Assembly (NCBI GenBank): GCA_913058195.1
Contig: CAJXPP010000035.1
Location: 1-13,196 of the forward strand
DNA from: an uncultured Gammaproteobacteria bacterium
Lineage (GTDB): Bacteria > Pseudomonadota > Gammaproteobacteria > Nitrosococcales > Methylophagaceae
DNA length: 13,196 nt
Reading direction: 5' to 3'
The first letter of the stretch is position 1, and each line of letters starts with the position of its first letter. The notes beneath the pieces are model-generated. The model did no database searches, was not told where the DNA came from, and saw only the letters and a program-made list of their open reading frames with translations. The translations under genes and the position numbers were made by a program. Below, one piece after another: positions 1 through 6,004 of this stretch.

Positions 1-25
1 GCTCGGAGATGTGTATAAGAGACAG
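1..25. other. Nextera adapter remnant (left contig end)
   Basis: Positions 7-25 are the 19-base Tn5 mosaic end used in Illumina Nextera libraries (AGATGTGTATAAGAGACAG). Positions 1-6 (GCTCGG) are the end of the read-2 adapter arm that precedes it. This is library DNA, not organism sequence, so biological sequence starts at about base 26. Confidence 0.97.
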
Positions 26-26
26 G

Positions 27-74
27 TTATCTGCAATGCCAACTCATGAATTTGTAGATCTATTTGTTATTTAA
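27..74 (+). CDS. Possible 3' tail of a convergent plus-strand gene (partial)
   Basis: After the adapter, one plus-strand frame stays open for 15 codons (LSAMPTHEFVDLFVI) and ends in TAA at 72-74, five bases before a bidirectional terminator. That position is what one expects for the end of a gene converging on fdhC. The tail is far too short to assign a family, and chance could give an open frame of this length. The gene, if real, is cut by the contig end. Confidence 0.3.
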   Translation, partial: LSAMPTHEFVDLFVI

Positions 75-78
75 GTAT

Positions 79-117
79 AAAAAAAGGCCTGTATTTGAAT
101 AATGCAGGCCTTTTTTA
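79..117. terminator. Bidirectional rho-independent terminator after fdhC
   Basis: A 10-bp stem pairs GGCCTGTATT (86-95) with AATGCAGGCC (101-110), with one G-T wobble and a 5-base loop. It is flanked by a run of seven A on the left (79-85) and six T on the right (111-116). Read on the minus strand it gives a GC-rich hairpin followed by seven U, about 28 bases past the fdhC stop. Read on the plus strand it also ends in a U run, so it can serve a gene arriving from the left. It marks the end of the formate dehydrogenase operon. Confidence 0.92.
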
Positions 118-137
118 TTTCAAAATTCAATGCATAA

Positions 138-1142
138 TCAATACGGATCAGGCTCTTTTTTTATAACTGATTTAGCCCACAAATCATGATGTTGTTCAGC
201 CCAAGCTGTATCAACTTGACCAGTTACCATGCCCTCCAATGCACCTTCAGTACCAATAGTACCAATATAAATATGTCCAAAAGCAAAAGCGACCAAAACT
301 AAGGATGTAAGCATGTGGATAAGATGTGAAATCTGAATAATCTCACGCTCCTGATTAAAATTAGGAAAATCTAACACTAGCCCCGTTAGACATAGTGCCA
401 CGCCAATAGTAGCAAGCGTCCAAAACCACATTTTTTCACCGCCATTAAGCTTTTCAGCCGAAGGATGTTTATCTCCAACCATTCCACCAAAGGCTTTAAA
501 CCATTCTAAATCAACTTTATTAAGAAAGTTATGTTTAAACCAAGTGATAATCATCGACAATAAACCAACCATAAATAGCGGCCCAAGGACATTATGGGTC
601 CATTTGGCTATCTCAGCATAGGCAGAAAACCCATGATGACCAAAGATGGGAATCAATACCATACGACCATAGAGTAAACTCATTCCTGTAATACTAAGAA
701 TGATAAATAATCCAGCAGTAATCCAATGCATTCGACGCTCTTTTACAGTCCAACGCTCAATCGTTTGGCCTGTTCGCGGATGTGTCAGTTCAACCGTGCC
801 GCGCCAAAGGTAAAATAAGGCTAATACTGCTAATGTGAAACCGATTAACCAGCTACCATAAGTCGCAATCGGACCATTTCGTAATTGACGCCAATTTTGA
901 CCAGAAGCTTGAATTAATTCGTTAGTTTCACGCCCTTTTACGGCTGAATAGCCTTTAGTATTTTCCCGAACCATACGCCAATAATCAGCTTTGGTGTTCG
1001 TCGCTTTTACTTGCTCAACGTGTTCATCATTGGCATTGGAAAATCCACTCGAAATATATCCTGTCATAGGCAATAAAAATATGGCTAACAACATAATAAT
1101 TCCGCTTAAACCCATCATTCTTTTGCGTTTGCTTAGCGTCAT
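138..1142 (-). CDS. fdhC: Formate dehydrogenase gamma subunit, membrane cytochrome b
   Basis: This is the 334-residue membrane anchor and quinone-reducing subunit of a periplasmic formate dehydrogenase. It takes electrons from FdhB through b-type haems to the quinone pool. Hydrophobic segments lie near residues 11-30, 94-113, 141-158, 183-202, 239-258 and 272-292. The last four form the FdnI/cytochrome b561-like core, which opens with the family-typical ERRMHW (135-140). Candidate haem ligands are His139, His183, His273 or His276, and His290, by position in the helices. An extra N-terminal helix and a loop of about 60 residues (31-93) precede the core, making it longer than E. coli FdnI (about 217 residues) but similar to the long FdhC type. 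The ATG lies 2 bases after the stop of the lipoprotein gene, with no strong Shine-Dalgarno site, which suggests translational coupling. It is the last gene before the terminator. Confidence 0.95.
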   Translation of the reverse strand: MTLSKRKRMMGLSGIIMLLAIFLLPMTGYISSGFSNANDEHVEQVKATNTKADYWRMVRENTKGYSAVKGRETNELIQASGQNWRQLRNGPIATYGSWLIGFTLAVLALFYLWRGTVELTHPRTGQTIERWTVKERRMHWITAGLFIILSITGMSLLYGRMVLIPIFGHHGFSAYAEIAKWTHNVLGPLFMVGLLSMIITWFKHNFLNKVDLEWFKAFGGMVGDKHPSAEKLNGGEKMWFWTLATIGVALCLTGLVLDFPNFNQEREIIQISHLIHMLTSLVLVAFAFGHIYIGTIGTEGALEGMVTGQVDTAWAEQHHDLWAKSVIKKEPDPY

Positions 1143-1144
1143 AA

Positions 1145-1324
1145 TTAACGATCCGTTTGAACTTGGCCAAAACGCTTAGCCAAAATGGCCGCACGTTCTT
1201 CAACCGTTTGGCTATGCGTATCAACTTTACCTTTATAAACACCAGCTTGATGCAATGTTACATCAACGTCTTCATAACACGCGCTTAACGATAATAATGA
1301 CGTTAGAATAAGTAAATTTTTCAT
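1145..1324 (-). CDS. Small lipoprotein encoded between fdhB and fdhC
   Basis: This 59-residue gene fills the gap between fdhB and fdhC. It starts with ATG 3 bases after the fdhB stop and ends with TAA 2 bases before the fdhC start. The protein begins MKNLLILTSLLSLSAC: a short basic start, a hydrophobic core and a lipobox (L-S-A-C, Cys16), so it should be a lipidated protein on the periplasmic side. Residue +2 is Tyr, not Asp, so the Lol rule would send it to the outer membrane. The mature part is about 43 residues, with a GVYKGKVD stretch (28-35) and a charged helix-like end rich in E, R and K that finishes QVQTDR. I do not recognise a named family. Tight packing on both sides argues that it is translated with the dehydrogenase subunits, and an accessory or assembly role at the periplasmic face is an inference. 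No cysteine other than the lipobox one is present, so it is not itself a haem c or Fe-S protein. Confidence 0.8.
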   Translation of the reverse strand: MKNLLILTSLLSLSACYEDVDVTLHQAGVYKGKVDTHSQTVEERAAILAKRFGQVQTDR

Positions 1325-1327
1325 CGC

Positions 1328-1912
1328 TTAGTCTTTATAGGCTGTATTCCAGCCCCATGTTTCTTGACGCCCTTCACGACGAATAACTCGATTACGGAAT
1401 AAATCAGAAACAACGTCGCCATCACCAGCAATCAATGCTTTAGTCGAACACATTTCAGCACAAAGTGGCAATTTACCTTCTGCTAAGCGATTACGGCCAT
1501 ATTTCTCTAGTTCTTCGTGAGAATGGTCTTCTTCTGGACCACCACTACAGAAAGTACATTTATCCATTTTTCCGCGAGCGCCAAATGCGCCTTCTTGAGG
1601 ATATTGAGGCGCGCCAAATGGGCATGCGTATAAGCAATAACCACAGCCAATACACATATCTTTATCGTGTAAGACCACGCCATCATCAGTAGTGTAAAAA
1701 CAATCTACAGGGCATACAGCCTGACATGGTGCATCAGTACAATGCATACACGCAACTGAAATAGATTTTTCACCTGGTAAGCCATCATCCATTGTGACAA
1801 CACGTCGACGGTTAACGCCCCAAGGTACTTCATGTTCATTCTTACACGCTGTGACACACGCGTTACACTCAATACAGCGCTCTTCATCACATAAAAACTT
1901 CATTCTAGCCAT
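1328..1912 (-). CDS. fdhB: Formate dehydrogenase beta subunit, four [4Fe-4S] clusters
   Basis: This 194-residue ferredoxin-like subunit wires FdhA to FdhC. Sixteen cysteines fall into four cluster groups: 13/16/19/23, 55/58/63/67, 87/90/93/97 and 119/122/151/155. Cys8 and Cys71 are additional. The 'CIGCGYCLYACPFGAPQYP' stretch (87-105) is typical of FdnH/HybA/DmsB-type electron-transfer subunits. Unlike E. coli FdnH (about 290 residues) it has no C-terminal membrane helix, so it must be held to the membrane by FdhC. It has no signal peptide of its own and is expected to be carried across the membrane folded with FdhA by the Tat system. AGAGGA lies about 9 bases upstream of the ATG, 13 bases after the fdhA stop. 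Confidence 0.95.
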   Translation of the reverse strand: MARMKFLCDEERCIECNACVTACKNEHEVPWGVNRRRVVTMDDGLPGEKSISVACMHCTDAPCQAVCPVDCFYTTDDGVVLHDKDMCIGCGYCLYACPFGAPQYPQEGAFGARGKMDKCTFCSGGPEEDHSHEELEKYGRNRLAEGKLPLCAEMCSTKALIAGDGDVVSDLFRNRVIRREGRQETWGWNTAYKD

Positions 1913-1925
1913 TGTTCATTGTCCT

Positions 1926-4796
1926 CTATACGGCACGTAGTCGGCAAAGAGACACTTTTGTCTCTTGCATCTGAGTTACTGAGTCATAACCATAAGTAAA
2001 TACGGTATTACATGATTCCCCGAGTACGTAAGGTACGGTGCCTTTAGGATATTTGTCCGTTAAATCTTTACCTTGATAGTGGCCACCAAAGTGGAATGGC
2101 ATAAACACAACACCACGTTTAACTCTTGGTGTAACAAAAGCCATTACTTTAATTTGGCCGCCTTCAGGGCCTTCAACCCACACTTGTTCGCCGTGTTTAA
2201 CGCCAGTATTGTTGGCATCAGCAGGATTTATTTCGACGAACATATCTTGTTGTAATTCAGCTAACCATGGATTTGAACGTGTTTCTTCACCACCACCTTC
2301 ATATTCAACTAAACGACCACTGGTCATAATTAACGGATAGTCTTTACTAAAGTCTTGTGCTTGAATCGAGCCATAGCGTGTAGGCAATCGATAGAAACTT
2401 CGACGATCTTCATAAGTGGGGTATTTTTCAACCAAATCACGGCGGTTAGTATATAAAGCTTCACGATGAATTGGTACTGGATCAGGGAACTGCCATACCA
2501 CTGCACGGGCTTTAGCATTACCAAATGGTGCACAACCATGTTTAATGGCAACACGTTGAATACCACCCGATAAGTCTGTTTTCCAGTTTTTACCTTCTGC
2601 AGCGACTTTTTCATCTGCACTAAGATCATTCCACCAGCCTAATTTTTTGAGCATATCTGCAGTGAATTCTGGGTAGCCATCAGTAATTTCAGAACCTGCT
2701 GAGAAAGAACCTTCGGCTAATAAATTTTCACCTTCATGTTCAACACCAAAACGGGCTCGGAAGGTTAAGCCACCTTCGGCAATCGATTTACTGGTGTCAT
2801 AAAGTAATGGCGTACCAGGATGCTTCATCTCTGGTGTTCCCCAGCAGGGCCAAGGTAAACCATAGTATTCACCATCACATGGGCCACCTTCAGCTTTCAA
2901 TGTGGTTTTATTAAACGTGTGTAAGTTTTCTGATTGCAGCTTCATTCGTTCAGGTGTTTGGCCGGTATAACCGATTGTCCACATACCTTTATTGAATTCA
3001 CGAGTTATATCTTCAATCAAAGGCTCTTCGCCATTAACAGCAATATGTTTAAACAGCTCGTCTGCAAAACCTAATTTAGTCGCAAACTTATGCATGATGA
3101 CGTGATCAGGTTTTGACTCAAATAAAGGCTCAATAACTTGATGGCGCCATTGCATTGAACGGTTTGATGAACTTAATGAGCCATAGGTTTCAAACTGTGT
3201 TGCAGCAGGTAATAAATACAAGCCATCTTGACGATCACTCATAACAGCTGAAATAGACGGATACGGGTCAACCACCACCATCAAATCAAGTTTTTCCATC
3301 GCAGTCTTCATTTCTGGACCACGGGTCTGACTATTGGGAGCGTGTCCCCATAACACCATTGCTCGAACATTATCATTTTGAGCAATATTGTCTTTATCTT
3401 CTAAAACACCATCAATCCAGCGTGAAACAGGAATACCTTTGGTATTCATTGGGCTAACAGCTTTACCACCGGCCTCTTCATAACTGCCTTGATCGAAGCG
3501 ATTTTTAATCCATTCGTAATCTATGTCCCAAACTTTAGACCAATGTTTCCAAGCACCCTCAGACAAGCCGTAATAGCCAGGTAAGGTGTGTGATAACACC
3601 CCTAAATCGGTTGCGCCTTGCACATTGTCATGACCACGGAAAATATTTGTACCACCACCAGACACACCCATATTTCCAAGTGCTAATTGGAAGATGCAAT
3701 AAGCACGGGTATTGTTATTACCCGTAGTATGTTGCGTTCCGCCCATACACCAAATAAAAGTACCAGGACGATTTTCAGCCATGACTTGTGCTGCTTTTAA
3801 TACATCTGCCTCTTTGGTGCCAGTGACACGCTCAACTTCAGCTGGGTTCCATTTCGCCACTTCAGTGCGGATTTCATCCATACCGTAAACACGCTGATTA
3901 ATGAATTCTTTGTCTTCCCAGCCATTTTTGAAGATATGCCATAACATACCCCAAACAAAGGCCACATCGGTTCCTGGTCGAATCGCCATATAGTGATCGG
4001 CATGAGCTGCTGTTCGTGTAAAGCGAGGGTCTACAACAATAATTGGTGCGCCTTTTTCTTTAGCGCGAAAAATATGCTGCAATGAAACAGGATGCGCTTC
4101 AGCAGGATTAGCACCAATAATAAAGATTGCTTTCGCATTATGAATATCATTGTATGAATTAGTCATGGCGCCATAGCCCCATGTATTTGCAACACCAGCA
4201 ACTGTTGTCGAGTGACAAATACGCGCTTGATGATCGACGTTATTCGTTCCCCAAAGTGATGCAAACTTACGGAAGAGATAAGCTTGCTCATTACTGTGTT
4301 TTGCCGAACCTAGCCAATAAACTGAATCTGGACCAGACTGCTCACGTATTGATAGCATCTTATCGCCAATTTCATCAATTGCTTGCTGCCAAGAAACACG
4401 TTGCCATTTACCAGCTACTTTCTTCATTGGGTATTTCAGGCGCTTCTCACCGTGGCCATGCTCACGTAACGAGGCACCTTTTGCACAATGTGAACCTAGG
4501 TTAAATGGGTGTTCAAAGCTTGGCTCCTGCCCAATCCAAACACCATTTTGAACTTCAGCAACAACACCACAACCAACACTACAATGACTACAGACACTGC
4601 GTACTTTTTTTATCTCACCTTCATCATAAGCATGTCGGTGACCTTCTGCCGCTTCGGCTTTCTGGATCATTGCTGGCGGTAACATGCTTAAAAATGCAGC
4701 GCCACCAGCAGCAATACCTGAGCCCTTTAAAAATGCACGACGATCAACGCCTTGTTTACGCGTATTAGGATTCGCATTCCGTTTAGTCAGTTTCAT
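1926..4796 (-). CDS. fdhA: Formate dehydrogenase catalytic alpha subunit (Mo/W-bisMGD, Cys type)
   Basis: This 956-residue molybdopterin oxidoreductase oxidises formate to CO2. It carries a twin-arginine leader (DRRAFLKGSG, Arg19-Arg20, hydrophobic stretch, AxA-type cleavage near 47-50), so the enzyme works in the periplasm. Cys69, Cys72, Cys76 and Cys104 bind the [4Fe-4S] cluster, and Lys106 sits where FdhF/FdnG have the electron-relay lysine. The metal-ligand position reads ARICHSTTVA, with Cys194 where E. coli FdnG has selenocysteine, followed by the conserved His195. Molybdopterin-binding stretches typical of the family follow, such as GANPAEAHPVS, TQHTTGNNNTRA and GNMGVSGGG. A C-terminal MopB domain covers roughly the last 130 residues. 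Because no selenocysteine is needed, the gene is translated without a SECIS element. It lies 9 bases after the small Tat protein gene in the same operon. Whether Mo or W is used cannot be told from sequence. Confidence 0.97.
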   Translation of the reverse strand: MKLTKRNANPNTRKQGVDRRAFLKGSGIAAGGAAFLSMLPPAMIQKAEAAEGHRHAYDEGEIKKVRSVCSHCSVGCGVVAEVQNGVWIGQEPSFEHPFNLGSHCAKGASLREHGHGEKRLKYPMKKVAGKWQRVSWQQAIDEIGDKMLSIREQSGPDSVYWLGSAKHSNEQAYLFRKFASLWGTNNVDHQARICHSTTVAGVANTWGYGAMTNSYNDIHNAKAIFIIGANPAEAHPVSLQHIFRAKEKGAPIIVVDPRFTRTAAHADHYMAIRPGTDVAFVWGMLWHIFKNGWEDKEFINQRVYGMDEIRTEVAKWNPAEVERVTGTKEADVLKAAQVMAENRPGTFIWCMGGTQHTTGNNNTRAYCIFQLALGNMGVSGGGTNIFRGHDNVQGATDLGVLSHTLPGYYGLSEGAWKHWSKVWDIDYEWIKNRFDQGSYEEAGGKAVSPMNTKGIPVSRWIDGVLEDKDNIAQNDNVRAMVLWGHAPNSQTRGPEMKTAMEKLDLMVVVDPYPSISAVMSDRQDGLYLLPAATQFETYGSLSSSNRSMQWRHQVIEPLFESKPDHVIMHKFATKLGFADELFKHIAVNGEEPLIEDITREFNKGMWTIGYTGQTPERMKLQSENLHTFNKTTLKAEGGPCDGEYYGLPWPCWGTPEMKHPGTPLLYDTSKSIAEGGLTFRARFGVEHEGENLLAEGSFSAGSEITDGYPEFTADMLKKLGWWNDLSADEKVAAEGKNWKTDLSGGIQRVAIKHGCAPFGNAKARAVVWQFPDPVPIHREALYTNRRDLVEKYPTYEDRRSFYRLPTRYGSIQAQDFSKDYPLIMTSGRLVEYEGGGEETRSNPWLAELQQDMFVEINPADANNTGVKHGEQVWVEGPEGGQIKVMAFVTPRVKRGVVFMPFHFGGHYQGKDLTDKYPKGTVPYVLGESCNTVFTYGYDSVTQMQETKVSLCRLRAV

Positions 4797-4805
4797 AGGT
4801 AATTC

Positions 4806-5021
4806 TTAAAAATCAGCAAGCTTGTAGTAAGTATCAACATGTTCAGTTCGCTGATAACCTTTTGCTTTTGGAGGTAATGTATCTTTTTCTGGCTGAATGT
4901 CAGTTAACTGACTGGGCATTGCATTCGCTTTAGTCAAGACTAAGCCTGTCGCTGCCCCAGTAACTACTGTAGATACATTGTTTAGAAAACTTCGTCTCGA
5001 AAGTCTGTTGTTATCGGTCAT
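4806..5021 (-). CDS. Small Tat-targeted protein of formate dehydrogenase regions (TIGR02811-like)
   Basis: This 71-residue protein is the first gene of the structural operon. It starts with a twin-arginine motif (SRRSFLNN, Arg9-Arg10), a hydrophobic stretch with Gly/Ala (19-30) and an ANA cleavage-type end. The C-terminus, GYQRTEHVDTYYKLADF, is the signature of the small 'formate dehydrogenase region TAT target' family, which sits directly before fdhA in many proteobacteria. Its function is not known. A regulatory or assembly role is suggested only by its constant position. There are no cysteines, so it cannot carry an Fe-S centre by itself. A GGAG Shine-Dalgarno site lies 9 bases before the ATG and next to a leader hairpin. 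Confidence 0.88.
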   Translation of the reverse strand: MTDNNRLSRRSFLNNVSTVVTGAATGLVLTKANAMPSQLTDIQPEKDTLPPKAKGYQRTEHVDTYYKLADF

Positions 5022-5033
5022 TCAGTGTCGCTC

Positions 5034-5070
5034 CAACCTAGAATTTTCAATTTGTCGATTTAATAGGTTG
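5034..5070 (-). promoter_or_regulatory. Leader hairpin next to the ribosome binding site of the fdh operon
   Basis: In the presumed 5' untranslated leader, CAACCTA and TAGGTTG (minus strand) form a perfect 7-bp inverted repeat (5064-5070 and 5034-5040) with a 23-base loop. The 3' arm runs straight into the GGAG ribosome binding site of the first gene, so the stem could partly mask it. No known riboswitch consensus, including the Moco motif, was recognised. The pairing is seen in the sequence; control of translation is an inference. Confidence 0.4.
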
Positions 5071-5114
5071 CCTACCGCTGGGGATGTAGCAAGTGTCCTA
5101 ATTATCAGCTCAGA

Positions 5115-5143
5115 ATTATGGCCCAGAAACCTTTTTAGCGCAA
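5115..5143 (-). promoter_or_regulatory. Candidate sigma-70 promoter of the formate dehydrogenase operon
   Basis: On the minus strand, TTGCGC (5143-5138) and CATAAT (5120-5115) are separated by exactly 17 bases, a good fit to -35 and -10 boxes. Transcription would start near 5108 and leave a leader of about 85 bases before the small Tat protein gene. It lies in the 230-base gap that separates the accessory genes from the structural operon, so the structural genes probably have their own transcription start. Confidence 0.6.
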
Positions 5144-5162
5144 GGTGATAGCACTGGCCGTT

Positions 5163-5178
5163 TAAGTATTTATACTTA
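5163..5178. promoter_or_regulatory. 16-bp palindrome upstream of the fdh promoter, possible operator
   Basis: TAAGTAT-TT-ATACTTA is a perfect inverted repeat with 7-base arms, centred about 27 bases upstream of the -35 box. That spacing suits a dimeric activator. It does not match the FNR (TTGAT-N4-ATCAA) or CRP consensus. AT-rich DNA yields such palindromes by chance fairly often. Confidence 0.35.
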
Positions 5179-5230
5179 TCGTTTATGCATATTCAAAATT
5201 TAGAGACTAATATAAAGATCACCCTCTCCC

Positions 5231-5260
5231 CGCCTATATTTTTTGTGCTCCCTATAGGCG
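5231..5260. repeat. Inverted repeat overlapping the stop of the 47-residue membrane protein gene
   Basis: CGCCTATA (5231-5238) and TATAGGCG (5253-5260) are perfect 8-base arms around a 14-base spacer containing six T. The stem includes the last codons of the small membrane protein gene. On neither strand is it followed by a U run, so it is a poor intrinsic terminator. It could slow readthrough from the accessory genes, protect the mRNA end or bind a protein. Confidence 0.45.
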
Positions 5261-5395
5261 AGTTATAGTCAGTAGCCCAGCAAGTAAGGCTAGACAAGCC
5301 ATAACAAGATCATCATATTTAAACTGCAAATTAATCAGAGTTATAAGCCCTGTCAAAATCAACCAAATTCCTACCAAAAAAGGCCCAAATTTCAT
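5252..5395 (-). CDS. Small two-helix membrane protein (47 residues), unknown function
   Basis: An AAGGAGA Shine-Dalgarno sequence stands 8 bases before this ATG, one of the best ribosome binding sites in the window. The frame starts 36 bases after the chaperone stop and runs 47 codons to TAG. The protein has two hydrophobic segments, roughly residues 4-23 and 29-43, joined by a short polar turn (QFKYDD), so it is likely an inner-membrane hairpin. There is no signal peptide cleavage site and no conserved catalytic residue. Small membrane proteins of this design are common in Gammaproteobacteria, but I do not recognise a named family. It closes the run of accessory genes and precedes the fdh promoter region. 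A link to the dehydrogenase is suggested by position only. Confidence 0.75.
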   Translation of the reverse strand: MKFGPFLVGIWLILTGLITLINLQFKYDDLVMACLALLAGLLTITRL

Positions 5396-5431
5396 TTTAT
5401 TTCTCTCCTTATTTAAAGTGTAATTGCTTGC

Positions 5432-6004
5432 TTAAACTGCTAATAATCGTGATTCCAATGAGGTAAATTTCAAACAAAACTCACCTAAAACCGTATAAAA
5501 CGAACAAACATCAGACATAGCTAGATCGTTGCAAAACGTCTCAACCCAAGGTGCAAGATGATGCTGATAAAACGCTTCTGGCGTCACGATAGGTGTACCT
5601 TCGGCGATTAATAAAAGTCGCATCACATCGCAGATTGCGGCGATATGATCTTCTGGCTCCGAAGTGTTTTTCTGCCTTTCTAAACCGAGTTTAGCTAGGT
5701 CTGTACGCAATTCAGCTAATGGCTCTTCCATCAAAAAGCCCGTTTGATAATAGGAACCATAGGGTATTAACTCGCCATGAGTTACCCCAATAAAAAGCCT
5801 CTGAAAACCTTCAGAAACATTATTAATATCAGCATTCTTAGCTGCACGAGTTAATTTTAACCACTGCTGTCCCATTGGGCTTTCAGGTTCAGTCACTTCA
5901 ACCGCTGCAATATTATCAAGTAAAGCTTGGTCTGGTTCAGATGAGAGTAAGCGTGCTAATAAGGCATAAGTTTGGGCTCGCCATAATGTATTTTCATCGC
6001 TCAC
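5432..6004 (-). CDS. TorD/DmsD-family Tat redox-enzyme chaperone
   Basis: This 190-residue, all-helical protein belongs to the TorD/DmsD/NarJ chaperone family, whose members bind Tat leaders of molybdoenzymes and hold them until the cofactor is inserted. Family marks are the FxRLF-like GFQRLFIG (66-73), the YGSYYQTGFLMEEPLAELR-type segment (82-100) and EPEDHIA (116-122). It has no signal peptide and acts in the cytoplasm. FdhA, encoded three genes downstream, is the likely client. The start is GTG at 6002-6004, with AAGGGA about 8 bases upstream. It overlaps the TAG of the preceding gene by one base (TAGTG), a sign of translational coupling. The exact subfamily cannot be told by eye. Confidence 0.9.
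   Translation of the reverse strand: MSDENTLWRAQTYALLARLLSSEPDQALLDNIAAVEVTEPESPMGQQWLKLTRAAKNADINNVSEGFQRLFIGVTHGELIPYGSYYQTGFLMEEPLAELRTDLAKLGLERQKNTSEPEDHIAAICDVMRLLLIAEGTPIVTPEAFYQHHLAPWVETFCNDLAMSDVCSFYTVLGEFCLKFTSLESRLLAV

Noticed and set aside
1027..1242. A 71-codon minus-strand frame across the end of the lipoprotein gene and the start of fdhC
   Set aside because: It overlaps both well-supported genes in another frame. The lipoprotein frame fits the gaps exactly and has a signal peptide, so this one is a shadow.
4181..4768. Two long plus-strand frames opposite the start of fdhA
   Set aside because: They lie antisense to strongly conserved FdhA coding sequence and are rich in His and Gln from reverse-reading codon bias. 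No family resemblance was seen.
5022..5108. Moco riboswitch or other known riboswitch in the fdh leader
   Set aside because: Only one 7-bp stem with a large loop is visible. The conserved loop and junction bases of the Moco motif were not found.
5231..5260. Intrinsic terminator after the 47-residue gene
   Set aside because: The stem is good but no U run follows on either strand. It is listed only as an inverted repeat.
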